Shown here: positions 26,855 to 36,070 of the stretch, piece after piece
How positions within the stretch are numbered: the first letter of the stretch is position 1
How the letters are laid out: each line of letters starts with the position of its first letter
Source: Paenibacillus_AQ nitricinens
Lineage (GTDB): Bacteria; Bacillota; Bacilli; Paenibacillales; Paenibacillaceae
Length of the DNA stretch: 64,000 nucleotides
NCBI RefSeq assembly: GCF_052056485.1
Contig: NZ_CP183948.1
Location: 6,200,001 to 6,264,000, forward strand
Direction: 5' to 3'
The notes under the pieces: generated by a model
What the model saw: the letters and a program-made list of their open reading frames with translations, nothing else
Database searches by the model: none
Told to the model about the DNA's origin: nothing
Made by a program: the position numbers and the translations under genes

Positions 26855-27931
26855 TTATAAATATTGTTCAAGCTTCTGCATACGTAATTCTTTAAGCAGT
26901 AGCTTAACCTCTTGTGCCTTATCTTTTGTACAAATTAAAGTTACATCTTCAGTATCAACTATTATTAAATCTTCAACTCCAAGAGTAGCAATTAACTTTC
27001 CATTACTCTCAATAATACAACGTTTAGTATCCAAATTTAATATGTTGCCCTTAATAACATTACCATTCTCATCGAGATCGCTTATTCTTTCTAGTGCAGT
27101 CCAACTGCCCACATCATCCCATCCGAACACACATGGAATAACATAAATATTATTTACTTTCTCCATAATTCCATAATCAATAGACTGGTCTGGCATCTTA
27201 AGAAACTCAGAACGAATAATTGCATCCCGGTCTTCAGAATCAAAAACTGTTTTCATAGTCTCTAATATATCATGCATCTCTGGCATGAGTTCTTTAATGT
27301 ATCCTCTGATAGTCTCGATTTTCCAAACGAAAATACCGCTATTCCAATAGAAATTACCAGATTCGAGATAAGATTGAGCCGTCTCCAAATCAGGTTTCTC
27401 AACAAATTTATTCACTTTATGAACACTCAATTGATTGATTTCCTTGAATTGGTCACTGCTTTCAATATATCCATATCCGGTCTCCGGATACGTAGGTTGA
27501 ATACCAAGGGTAACAAGATTGCTATTTTCCTGTGCTACCTCAACAGCAGTTTTCAAGATTTGTACAAACCCTTCTTCATTCTCAATAATATGATCTGAAG
27601 GTATAACTATCATAGTGCTATCTGGAAATCTGTCTTCAATAATAATGGATGCCAACCCAATACAAGGTGCTGTGTTTCTCCCAACTGGCTCAATAATAAT
27701 ATTCGCATGAGGCAAATGTGGTATTTGAGCTTTAATTAATTCAGCATAAAGTTCATTGGTAACAATGAAAATTTGACTGATATCAATCAACTTTTCTAAT
27801 CTAGCTATCGACTGCTGAATCATCGATTTATTCCCTGAGATGTTTAAAAATTGTTTCGGAAGGTTCGTTCGGCTTTTAGGCCAGAAACGTTCTCCCTTTC
27901 CGCCCGCCATGATTACACAAGTAATTGTCAT
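26855..27931 (-). CDS. manC: mannose-1-phosphate guanylyltransferase ManC
   Basis: ManC joins GTP and mannose-1-phosphate to give GDP-mannose, the substrate of Gmd. The 358-aa protein has CVIMAGGKGERFWPKSR (nucleotide-binding loop), VGRNTAPCIGLASI, MIVIPSDHII, the sugar site FVEKPDLETAQSYLESGNFYWNSGIFVW, and FGWDDVGSWTAL. It ends after the transferase plus a beta-helix segment, so it lacks the phosphomannose isomerase domain of bifunctional AlgA types. ATG at 27931 has GGAGG 5 bases upstream, one base after the stop of the preceding gene. The mannose-1-phosphate is presumably made elsewhere. Confidence 0.94.
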   Translation of the reverse strand: MTITCVIMAGGKGERFWPKSRTNLPKQFLNISGNKSMIQQSIARLEKLIDISQIFIVTNELYAELIKAQIPHLPHANIIIEPVGRNTAPCIGLASIIIEDRFPDSTMIVIPSDHIIENEEGFVQILKTAVEVAQENSNLVTLGIQPTYPETGYGYIESSDQFKEINQLSVHKVNKFVEKPDLETAQSYLESGNFYWNSGIFVWKIETIRGYIKELMPEMHDILETMKTVFDSEDRDAIIRSEFLKMPDQSIDYGIMEKVNNIYVIPCVFGWDDVGSWTALERISDLDENGNVIKGNILNLDTKRCIIESNGKLIATLGVEDLIIVDTEDVTLICTKDKAQEVKLLLKELRMQKLEQYL

Positions 27932-27932
27932 T

Positions 27933-29222
27933 TCATCCTCCAAATTTCCATAAAGAGATATATTCTAACCTCTTTTTAATCAATTCGCCTATTGCTTGCG
28001 GAGAGTAGTTCTTTTTAATATGCTCCTCACCTTTAGACGAAACTTTCTCATAAAAGTTCTTATCGTCACTAAGTTTACGCATATATTGGCTCGCATGCTT
28101 CACATCAGGATCGGCCCAATATTGATATGATTTATAAGGCCCATGATCATGATCTAGCTGCACTAATCTATAATCCACTAAGCACGAATTGTTATAGTCC
28201 ATAAAATCCACATTAGATGACCAGTTTGTCCCAATAACCGGTTTACCTAGATACATAGCCTCTGCTAATCCAAGACCGAAGCCTTCGCTTCGATGAAGAG
28301 ATACGTAACTATCAATTACAGAAATTAATGCATTGGTATCATTTCTAGATAGAGTTCTATCTATCAAGGAAATATTTTTATAATTTCCGATAAGCTCATG
28401 TAATTCATTCAACTCTTTCAAATCTCGCTCTACACTGTTCACCTTAATAACCAAACCAACAGAATCATCATCAGGTGAAAAAGCTAATTGAAATGCCATA
28501 ATAGAAGCTTGCGGATTCTTTCTGGCCTGATAACTTTTCAGATCATACATAGAAAGAAAGAGAAACGTTTGTTCAGGCAAATTAAAATAAGTCCGATCCC
28601 TAACATCAGTAATACTAACTTCAATACTATGAGGAATCTTAACCACAGGAACCGGACTTTTCATAGCAATAGAGTCAACTACAAACGTAGAAGGTGCCCA
28701 AATCTCATCTACTAAATTAAAGCTTTCTTTCCAGTCGTCTGGGAAATCAGGTAATTCCCAATGCCAGAATCCAATATTATAACGATTTTTAAAAATAGAG
28801 TTCCCGTAATGCGCATAGATTTCAATCATTTGCTCAGCATTAATATGAAACAAATTAAGATTATACTCAGGGTCTGCCATTTCCTTATGTACCCAGGTAT
28901 TATCATTCATGCTTGCAGAATTAGTACCTGTAAAATTGATAATTCCAAATGGAATCTCTACTGCATTCAGGCCTTTAGCAGCTATTCTGCAAGACTCTCC
29001 TATACCCATCTCCGCTCTAGAATACCCAACTAAATTCACACCCGTTAATGCACCTTTATTATTCTCCGATGTGCCATTCTTATGGATTGGGAAGGCTGTT
29101 TTAAGTAGCCCTTTTTTTATCTTCTGTCTAATTTCAAAAGAAAACAATTTGACGGCTACAGGCTTTAATTTTACAGCTAATTTATAAAGTTTTTTGTAAA
29201 TAAAAGATTTAGCATTAGTCAT
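27933..29222 (-). CDS. family 4 glycosyltransferase
   Basis: This 429-aa glycosyltransferase is the first gene of the long minus-strand glycan operon. The first 55 residues are basic and hydrophobic (KLYKLAVKLKPVAVKLFSFEIRQ) and probably bind the membrane surface. The catalytic part has VNLVGYSRAEMGIGESCR, GFWHWELPDFPDDW, FLFLSMYDLKSYQARKNP, VSLHRSEGFGLGLAEAMYLGKPVIGTNWS (the ExFGxxxxE donor motif). This type often transfers mannose or rhamnose in polymannan-like chains. The start is ATG at 29222 or TTG at 29228; neither has an ideal ribosome site, because the best GGAGG serves a tiny upstream reading frame that overlaps the start. Confidence 0.85.
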   Translation of the reverse strand: MTNAKSFIYKKLYKLAVKLKPVAVKLFSFEIRQKIKKGLLKTAFPIHKNGTSENNKGALTGVNLVGYSRAEMGIGESCRIAAKGLNAVEIPFGIINFTGTNSASMNDNTWVHKEMADPEYNLNLFHINAEQMIEIYAHYGNSIFKNRYNIGFWHWELPDFPDDWKESFNLVDEIWAPSTFVVDSIAMKSPVPVVKIPHSIEVSITDVRDRTYFNLPEQTFLFLSMYDLKSYQARKNPQASIMAFQLAFSPDDDSVGLVIKVNSVERDLKELNELHELIGNYKNISLIDRTLSRNDTNALISVIDSYVSLHRSEGFGLGLAEAMYLGKPVIGTNWSSNVDFMDYNNSCLVDYRLVQLDHDHGPYKSYQYWADPDVKHASQYMRKLSDDKNFYEKVSSKGEEHIKKNYSPQAIGELIKKRLEYISLWKFGG

Positions 29223-29224
29223 AA

Positions 29225-29251
29225 TCAATTAATCTTCCCATTTCGTTTCAT
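29225..29251 (-). CDS. possible 8-codon leader peptide before the glycan operon
   Basis: On the minus strand ATG at 29251 opens the short frame MKRNGKIN and stops at TGA 29227-29225, just before the ATG (29222) of the first glycosyltransferase. It has the best ribosome site of the region, GGAGG 9 bases upstream. Translational coupling of the operon is possible. It may also be chance; nothing else supports it. Confidence 0.3.
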   Translation of the reverse strand: MKRNGKIN

Positions 29252-29389
29252 TTATTGATTCCTCCGTACATTGTCTAAATAATGTAATTCACTTATAGTA
29301 ATTAACATCATAGAATCTGATTAAAGTAGCTCATTGATTATCTAATATGCTAAAATATTGTCGTACCTACAGGAAAAGGAGATTATAAC

Positions 29390-32167
29390 GTGTCGAAACC
29401 AGTATACGGTAAAAACGCCGCTCAGTCGAGAAATGTTGAAAAGACAGCAAGTCCGATATGGGCCTTGGTTGTTGCTTTTATTTTATTTTTATGTTGGGCC
29501 CCATTTCAAGTGGGATTATTTAACGGACAGCAGATAGACTTCGAGAAGCCCATATATGTGTCTGCGCTAGTATGTGTCCTTTTGCTACTAGTCTGCCTTG
29601 GCCTATACTACAAAAAGTTCAAATTAGATGAACAGAGGGACTTAGTAGCTTCAGCTTCAATATTACTACCTCTGACTTATGCTCTATCATTGTTTGTCGC
29701 AGTTTCGCATTACATGGCGATGAATATGTTGTTCATTCAAAGTATGTATGTTGCAGTTTTCATTATAGCCTTTTATCTCTTGAAGCAAAAGCAAGTAAAT
29801 GTTGTCATTCAAAACGCTATATTAGCAATTGCTTATTTCATAGTTGGTTTTGGACTCCTGAATTGGCTAGGTAGCAGCAAACTAGCAGGAATCCTCGTAG
29901 GATGGTTTTCTAACACGGTTAGAAATGGTATTTATTTAGATGCTGTTATGACAGACTCTAACGGACTTCGTCTGACTTCGATCTTTCAATATGCAAATAC
30001 TTACGCAGCATTCTTGATGGCTTTTCTGTTTGTAGCTATATTCGCTCTTATTCGCTCTAAAAAATGGTATGGAACGTTAACACACAGCTTTATGTTAGTT
30101 CCCATCATTTTATCGATTTTATTAACATTATCCCGTGGTGGTCTAGTATTGCTACCTGTCGTATTTATATTACTACTGCTGTTCCTGAAACCTGCACAGC
30201 AAATCCTCTGGATTCTACATCTTGGTGTAGCTGGTATTGCTTCGTTGCTCATTACGACTCCAGTGACTAACCTAGGTTTAGAGTTAAATACGAATTTCAC
30301 TTCTTCCGGCGCCTTGAAAGGCTGGGGATATCTGCTTGGAGCTTCAATCGCTGTAACTGTAGTATCTTGGGTCATTCAGAGGTTTGTAGCCCCTTGGCTA
30401 GAGGAGAAGCTCGGCAATTGGTCCTCGCGTAAATTAACAGGTCTGTGGATTCCACTTGGTTCTGTTGCACTCGTCGGAATTGTAGCTTTCCTACTAATTA
30501 GTACAAGCGCAAAAAATATCTTACCTAGCAATATGGCAACTCGTCTTGAGAACATTAACTTCCAGCAACATAGTGTTCTTGAACGGATTACTTTTTATAA
30601 AGATGCGATGAAGGTAGTTAAGGACTACCCGATGCTTGGTGCTGGTGGTGGTGGATGGTCCTCACTATATGAGCATTATCAGAACAACCCTTATGTTAGC
30701 CGTCAAGTGCATAACTTCTTTTTACAATACTTGATTGAGGTTGGGATCCTTGGTTTCGTCGTATTCATGGGTTTCATTCTGTATATTTTCTATAAATATA
30801 TTCGCGGGTATGTGAAACGGAATAAAAATGATTTTGAGAATGGTTTCTTTTATCTAATCATTGCTCTTTCAATTCTTGTACACAGTCTGCTTGATTTCAA
30901 TATGAGTTATGCTTTTATGGGAATACTCGTCTTCCTTGGATTGGCTGGTATGGCAGTTGTCATGGATAGCAAGAAGCTACAAAAAAAATGGAACAAAACC
31001 GGTCTACGTATTGGTTACTTCTCTGTGCTTACAATTGGTACTGTATTCCTGTTATTCCTATCTATTAGCTATATCGGCTCCAGTAATGCCGCCCAAAAAG
31101 GTAAAAATCTAATTAGGGTAAGTAATTCATACGAAGAAATTAAGAAGCCTTTAATAGAGGCATTAAAATCCCGCCCAAGTCATCCTGAATCGGCCATTTC
31201 TCTATCATCTCTGGATCAGATGGTATTCAGTCAAACACAAGATGAGCAATTTCTTAATGAAGCTTATAGCGTATTAATTCGAGCACTAAAAGATGAGCCA
31301 TACAACAAATTTCTTTTAGCTCAATTGGTGAACTACTACGATTTGAAAGACCAAAGTGATCTCGCTTACGGTGTTTACCGTGATAATGCAGATAAGTTCA
31401 ACTGGGATATAGAATGGTACGATACTTTGATTAGCCGTTCTTTCTTATTAGGTCAACAAGCTTCTGTACAAAAAGACGATGCTAAAAAACAGGAGTTTTT
31501 CAAAACTGAGCTAGAAGCTTATGAACACGTTCTTGTTGGTGTAGAGCACCTTGCAACTCTTCCATCTGAACAGTTGCAAGGACGTCCATTCTCGGTAACA
31601 CCAACGATCGCACTAAATGTCGCCAAAATGCAGCAAATATCTGGACAAGCAAATGATGCTGCTGCAACCTTGAAGCTTGGTTTTAATGAGAACTATTCCG
31701 ATATCATCAACAGCGGAACGCTCTGGGATATGAATTGGTACGAAGCACTCATTAGTCGTGCTTATGAGCTGACGGAACAGGCTCGTGCCGGGAAAGACGA
31801 TGCTAGTAAACTACTTAATCTCAAGATTGGTTTACAGGCTTATAACCAAGTGGTTGGTGACCTTGAGTATCTACAGACCCTTCCAACAGAAGAACAGAAG
31901 GGACGATCACTGACTCTTACACCAAATATTGCTCTCAATTCGGGTAGAATTCAATTAATGTCAGGACAGTTGCAGTCAGCTATAGAGACTTTGAAGCACG
32001 GCCTGAGTGACGATTATACGAATGCGACAAATCGCGAAATTGCTCGCTGGTATCTTGCTGCATTGAAAAAATCGAATAATCAGGATCAGACAATTTACGA
32101 TAAGCTGATCGCATCTGATCCTGCGGAAGCAGCACAGATCGATGCAATTGCAGCTACAGAATTCTAA
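29390..32167 (+). CDS. O-antigen ligase family membrane protein with C-terminal TPR-like repeats (WsfB-like)
   Basis: This 925-aa protein has about 12-14 membrane segments up to residue about 560 and a soluble C-terminal region of about 350 residues. The large external loop, with ENINFQQHSVLERITFYKDAMKVVKDYPMLGAGGGGW followed by YVSRQVHNFFLQYLIEVG, is the Wzy_C/WaaL signature, including the conserved H and the R residues. In Geobacillus such a protein (WsfB) transfers S-layer glycan from lipid carrier to protein; the same role is inferred here. Residues 672-778 and 779-887 are a tandem repeat of 107 residues. The start is GTG at 29390 with AAAAGGAG 8 bases upstream. It is divergent from the glycan operon and is followed by a strong terminator. 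Confidence 0.85.
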   Translation: MSKPVYGKNAAQSRNVEKTASPIWALVVAFILFLCWAPFQVGLFNGQQIDFEKPIYVSALVCVLLLLVCLGLYYKKFKLDEQRDLVASASILLPLTYALSLFVAVSHYMAMNMLFIQSMYVAVFIIAFYLLKQKQVNVVIQNAILAIAYFIVGFGLLNWLGSSKLAGILVGWFSNTVRNGIYLDAVMTDSNGLRLTSIFQYANTYAAFLMAFLFVAIFALIRSKKWYGTLTHSFMLVPIILSILLTLSRGGLVLLPVVFILLLLFLKPAQQILWILHLGVAGIASLLITTPVTNLGLELNTNFTSSGALKGWGYLLGASIAVTVVSWVIQRFVAPWLEEKLGNWSSRKLTGLWIPLGSVALVGIVAFLLISTSAKNILPSNMATRLENINFQQHSVLERITFYKDAMKVVKDYPMLGAGGGGWSSLYEHYQNNPYVSRQVHNFFLQYLIEVGILGFVVFMGFILYIFYKYIRGYVKRNKNDFENGFFYLIIALSILVHSLLDFNMSYAFMGILVFLGLAGMAVVMDSKKLQKKWNKTGLRIGYFSVLTIGTVFLLFLSISYIGSSNAAQKGKNLIRVSNSYEEIKKPLIEALKSRPSHPESAISLSSLDQMVFSQTQDEQFLNEAYSVLIRALKDEPYNKFLLAQLVNYYDLKDQSDLAYGVYRDNADKFNWDIEWYDTLISRSFLLGQQASVQKDDAKKQEFFKTELEAYEHVLVGVEHLATLPSEQLQGRPFSVTPTIALNVAKMQQISGQANDAAATLKLGFNENYSDIINSGTLWDMNWYEALISRAYELTEQARAGKDDASKLLNLKIGLQAYNQVVGDLEYLQTLPTEEQKGRSLTLTPNIALNSGRIQLMSGQLQSAIETLKHGLSDDYTNATNREIARWYLAALKKSNNQDQTIYDKLIASDPAEAAQIDAIAATEF

Positions 32168-32179
32168 TTAAAAAGAAGT

Positions 32180-32223
32180 GAAGAAAAGCACACCACTGAG
32201 ATCACAATGGTGTGCTTTTCTTC
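32180..32223. terminator. bidirectional terminator between the ligase-type gene and galU
   Basis: GAAGAAAAGCACACCA pairs perfectly with TGGTGTGCTTTTCTTC around a 12-base loop. It separates two convergent genes, 13 bases after the plus-strand stop and 19 bases from the galU stop. Confidence 0.85.
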
Positions 32224-32242
32224 GATTACATATGAGTCCTAC

Positions 32243-33130
32243 TTAAAGCCCAGCCTTAGCAACTTCACTATCTACAAGCTCTTTCATATAGCGAAGTAAG
32301 TCATCTTTAAGCTCTTCATGCTGAAGTGCATAATGAATCGTGGTCTGAATGAAGCCCATCTTCTCACCAACATCATGGCGTTTGCCTTCAAAGTCATAAG
32401 CTATAATCCGCTCCACTTCACTTAAGCGGGAAATGGCATCCGTCAGCTGGATTTCTCCACCTACACCTACCTGCTGCTCACCAAGCATATCAAAGATGCG
32501 TGGAGTCAGGATATATCTTCCTAGAATCGCTAGATTAGAAGGAGCATCTTCTCTCTTCGGCTTCTCTACAAGGCGATTGGCCTTATAGACCCGCTCAGCC
32601 AATTCAGTTCCATCCACCAATCCATAGCGGGAAACTTCTTCCCAAGGCACAGGTTGGACACCTACAATAGAGGATTTGTACTGTTCATATACTTCCATCA
32701 TCTGTTTGAGACAAGGTTTCTCCGACTCAACAATATCATCACCTAGCAGAACAGCAAATGGCTCATTTCCAATGAATTTACGCGCACACCAAATCGCGTG
32801 ACCGAGACCTCTTGGTTCTTTTTGGCGAATGTAATGGATATCAGCCATCTCAGAGGATTTACGAACGGATTCAAGAAGTTCCCACTTCTGCTTCTCAGCT
32901 AAGTTAAATTCCAGTTCAAAAGAATTATCAAAGTGGTCTTCAATCGCACGTTTACCTTTACCCGTCACGATAATAATATCCTCGATTCCGGAAGCAACTG
33001 CTTCTTCGACAATATATTGGATCGTCGGTTTATCTACTATCGGTAACATTTCTTTAGGCATTGCTTTGGTTGCAGGCAAAAAACGGGTACCAAGACCTGC
33101 AGCGGGGATAATGGCTTTACGAATCTTCAT
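32243..33130 (-). CDS. galU: UTP-glucose-1-phosphate uridylyltransferase GalU
   Basis: GalU makes UDP-glucose from UTP and glucose-1-phosphate for wall glycans and glycolipids. The 295-aa protein begins RKAIIPAAGLGTRFLPATKAMPKEMLPIVDKP, the GalU/GtaB signature. It also has IIVTGKGKRAIEDHFDNSFELE, RQKEPRGLGHAIWCARKFIG, FAVLLGDDIV, LVEKPKREDAPSN and GEIQLTDAI. I chose ATG at 33130 with AAGGAG 8 bases upstream; a GTG immediately before is the alternative. It may supply UDP-glucose to the initiating transferase of the glycan locus. It seems to be transcribed alone. Confidence 0.95.
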   Translation of the reverse strand: MKIRKAIIPAAGLGTRFLPATKAMPKEMLPIVDKPTIQYIVEEAVASGIEDIIIVTGKGKRAIEDHFDNSFELEFNLAEKQKWELLESVRKSSEMADIHYIRQKEPRGLGHAIWCARKFIGNEPFAVLLGDDIVESEKPCLKQMMEVYEQYKSSIVGVQPVPWEEVSRYGLVDGTELAERVYKANRLVEKPKREDAPSNLAILGRYILTPRIFDMLGEQQVGVGGEIQLTDAISRLSEVERIIAYDFEGKRHDVGEKMGFIQTTIHYALQHEELKDDLLRYMKELVDSEVAKAGL

Positions 33131-33377
33131 CACATTAACTCCTTCTGTCGGTTACTCTTCCATCTAAAATACTCTGTATAGTAAAATTACATACTTCCTT
33201 CAATTATAGCAGTTATAGCAGACTAATGTCAGTGAGTTTGTTATATTTGTATATCAATTCCAATCAAACCCGGAGAGAAGGAATTATAAAGCGTTCATCG
33301 TAAGTTCCAACACTTTTCTAACACTCACTATATTATCTAGTATATGCAATTAACAAAGAGGACGAGATGATATCTAT

Positions 33378-33425
33378 AAAAAAGGGCCAAGCAACTCCAG
33401 CATCCTCTGGTAGTCACCTAGCCCT
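33378..33425 (-). terminator. Rho-independent terminator after the U32 protein gene
   Basis: On the minus strand AGGGC...GCCCT forms the base of a long imperfect stem that closes on CCAG/CTGG around a 6-base loop, then TTTTTT. It lies 17 bases after the stop of the gene at 33442-35964. The rest of the 33131-33441 gap shows no gene and presumably holds the galU promoter. Confidence 0.75.
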
Positions 33426-33441
33426 ATTCCTTTAACCTTTA

Positions 33442-35964
33442 TTACTTCGCGTTAACCAATTGTCCACGTGTAACCCCCAGCTGGTTGGTAGCCTTCAAGC
33501 TCTTCCATACCTGCGTACCAGAGATCTCACCACGCAGTGCGCGACTATAGAGGCTAATTACCTCAGCCACTTGCTCTGGTGTCTCTTCCAGGAACTCCAC
33601 ACGGTACGAGGATACACCTAGATCACGGAAATTGTTCAAATACTCCGCACCGGACTGGTCAACTGCATTATAGACGGTATTGCGGCAGCCTTCATCCACA
33701 CGAACTGGGTGAGACATTCCAATACGGTCTTGCAGGGAAGCGCGATGTTCTTCACATGGACGGCCACAGTTCGTAAAGTCTGTGCCTTCACTCATGAAGG
33801 TACAGTATACACAGTGCTCTGTGTGGAACATCGGCAAATGCTGATGGATTACGATCTCCATACGAGAAGTATCGCTATGCTCAAGCAGATCGACCATCTG
33901 TTGAATGTTCAAATCATAGGACGGTGTTACCATGTCACAGCCTGCCTCAAGGAACAGGTCCACTGCCTTATGATTGGCGATATTCAGTGAGAAATCGCCA
34001 ATCAAGCGAGGATGCACAGCATCCGGTTGTTCCTGGCGGCGGCGTAGGTAATAATACAGCGCGCCTGTGTTGCGTACTAACACGGCATCAGGCTGCAAGC
34101 GCAGGATATTGGCGTGGTAGCCGTTCTCGCCCGGCATATGAATGCGCGGCGTGGCCAGCGCGATGCTGGCCCCTGCAGCCCGTACCGCATCTACCGCTGC
34201 CGGGAACTGCTTGATAAACTCGAAGTCGGCGTAGATATTTCTCACGCCGGCCTCGAGCGCAGCCTGCACCTGCGGCAGGCTGCGGCACAGCGCGGTGAGC
34301 TCCGCTTCACCAGCGCGCTGCGGAGCGACGCCCCTGCGGGTAACGTCGCCGTAGACCTCGATCGCCCGTTTCACGTACACGGGCGGTTTCGGGCGCTCGC
34401 CCGCAAGCAGCTCCACCGCTTGGCGGCGGATGCTGTTCAGCTCGCGCATAGGGACGATCACGTCGCCTTGCAGATGCGACTCTAGCGCATCAAGCTGGAA
34501 CACGGTCCCGCCCAGGCGGCCGAATTGTTCTTCCAGCAGCGCGGTATCCATCGGACGCTTTTGCGCGGTTTCCAGCGCGAGCTCCGAGTCCACACGGACG
34601 GTAACGTTCTTCTGAACGTCCGTCCACCAGGTGGTCAGCTTCTCGCCGACGCAGCCTTGCACTCGCACATGTACCGGGAATACCCGGTACGGCTTCTCAG
34701 TCTCATACGTCTGACGTAGCGCCTTGTCTAGCGCAGGGTCATTCGTCTTCCAAATGCGGTCACCAACATTTAGACGGCGCAGGTCTACATCATTACGACC
34801 CGCTACGATGTCGATGATCCAGCCTTCTCCTGCTTCACCTTCGAGCTTCACACCTTTACGACGAAGATCGTAAACACGTCCACCTTCTTCTTTTTTCGTC
34901 GGATCCCCTGCATCAAACACGATTCCGTCTCCCCGCTTAAGCGGTGCGTGAATACGGCAGACTACGCCGTCACGAAGAATTTGTTCAACTGTTCCGAGAT
35001 ATACACCCCGGCTTTTCGGGAAAGTGCCGTCTACGAGCTTTTTATTGTTCGTTCCATCTAGGAAACCATGCGTGAAACCGCGGGAGAAGCTTTGTTGCAG
35101 TTCACGAACTTCTTCCTTCGATGGTTTGGACATATCGCCATCAAAATACCGATCAATTGCCTTACGGTACTTACTAACTACATTCGCAACATATTCTGGG
35201 GTCTTGAGACGCCCTTCGATTTTAAAAGAAGTTACGCCCGCCTCGATCAGCTCAGGCATAAGATCAATAGCTGCCAAATCCTTAGGGGAGAGCAAATAAG
35301 TCACATCACCCATTGGTTTAACTTCGCCATCCACCATCAGATCATAAGGCAGACGGCAAGCCTGAGCACATTCTCCCCGGTTCGCGGAACGTCCGCCCCA
35401 CATTTCGGAAGTCAAACATTGACCTGAATAAGACACACACAAGGCACCGTGCACAAATACTTCCATCGGCAGACGGGCTTGCTCCCCAATCGTCTTAATT
35501 TGTTTCAGATTGTTCTCACGACCGAGTACCACACGTTCCAAGCTGAAAGGCTTAGTGAACTCGACCGCCTCCGGGGAAGTAATCGTCATCTGTGTCGATC
35601 CATGAATCGGGAAGTCTGGTGAGATTTCACGAATCATTTTGACCAAACCTAAATCCTGGACAATCACTGCGTCCACACCAGCATCTACACAAGCGTCAAT
35701 CAGTTCTTTAGCATCCGTCAATTCATTTTCAAAAACCAGTATATTAAAGGTCAGGAAACCCTTCACACCATAACTATGCAAAAACGCCATAATTTCCGTC
35801 AGCTCGTCCATGCGAAAGTTGTTCGCTCTCGCCCGTGCATTAAACTTCTCTACGCCAAAAAAGATAGCATCCGCTCCGTTCGCTACCGCCGCACGCATGC
35901 AGTCCCAGTCACCTGCAGGTGCCAATAGCTCCACGTCTTCTCTGCGTATTTGTTGCTCTTTCAT
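33442..35964 (-). CDS. U32 family protein, RlhA-like (23S rRNA hydroxylation type)
   Basis: The 840-aa protein belongs to peptidase family U32. It starts VELLAPAGDWDCMRAAVANGADAIFFG, has GFLTFNILVFENELTDAKEL, FVHGALCVSYSGQCL, then a cysteine-rich stretch SANRGECAQACRLPYDL, and IEGRLKTPEYVANVVSKYR. A DUF3656-like domain is around 390-560. A second TIM-barrel-like part follows, with more cysteines (HCVYC, NCGRPCEEHR) near 735-770. E. coli RlhA, also U32 plus DUF3656, makes 5-hydroxycytidine in 23S rRNA using iron-sulfur and prephenate, so a similar role is likely; protease activity is doubtful for the family. The middle of the gene (about 34050-34720) is much richer in GC than its ends. SD GGGAGG precedes ATG at 35964. 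Confidence 0.82.
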   Translation of the reverse strand: MKEQQIRREDVELLAPAGDWDCMRAAVANGADAIFFGVEKFNARARANNFRMDELTEIMAFLHSYGVKGFLTFNILVFENELTDAKELIDACVDAGVDAVIVQDLGLVKMIREISPDFPIHGSTQMTITSPEAVEFTKPFSLERVVLGRENNLKQIKTIGEQARLPMEVFVHGALCVSYSGQCLTSEMWGGRSANRGECAQACRLPYDLMVDGEVKPMGDVTYLLSPKDLAAIDLMPELIEAGVTSFKIEGRLKTPEYVANVVSKYRKAIDRYFDGDMSKPSKEEVRELQQSFSRGFTHGFLDGTNNKKLVDGTFPKSRGVYLGTVEQILRDGVVCRIHAPLKRGDGIVFDAGDPTKKEEGGRVYDLRRKGVKLEGEAGEGWIIDIVAGRNDVDLRRLNVGDRIWKTNDPALDKALRQTYETEKPYRVFPVHVRVQGCVGEKLTTWWTDVQKNVTVRVDSELALETAQKRPMDTALLEEQFGRLGGTVFQLDALESHLQGDVIVPMRELNSIRRQAVELLAGERPKPPVYVKRAIEVYGDVTRRGVAPQRAGEAELTALCRSLPQVQAALEAGVRNIYADFEFIKQFPAAVDAVRAAGASIALATPRIHMPGENGYHANILRLQPDAVLVRNTGALYYYLRRRQEQPDAVHPRLIGDFSLNIANHKAVDLFLEAGCDMVTPSYDLNIQQMVDLLEHSDTSRMEIVIHQHLPMFHTEHCVYCTFMSEGTDFTNCGRPCEEHRASLQDRIGMSHPVRVDEGCRNTVYNAVDQSGAEYLNNFRDLGVSSYRVEFLEETPEQVAEVISLYSRALRGEISGTQVWKSLKATNQLGVTRGQLVNAK

Positions 35965-36070
35965 TTATATCCTCCCAAACCGCCATGTGGCGGGTCATTT
36001 CTAGTTGATTAACTTGATAATTGTATCAAATATCACATCTCAGCGCCATGTGTTTACCAACATTTATATA

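Noticed and set aside
5386..29222. Wzx/Wzy-dependent polysaccharide locus
   Set aside because: No Wzx flippase or Wzy polymerase was found among the minus-strand genes; a Wzm/Wzt ABC exporter is present instead, and the one O-antigen-ligase-type gene fits better as a ligase.
29334..29362. Promoter of the ligase-type gene (TTGATT and TAAAAT boxes)
   Set aside because: The spacing between the two boxes is only 11 bases, so no reliable sigma-A promoter could be named.
33924..34485. Long open frames on the plus strand within the U32 gene
   Set aside because: They lie wholly opposite a well-conserved gene in a GC-rich stretch where stop codons are rare; no ribosome site or family match was seen.
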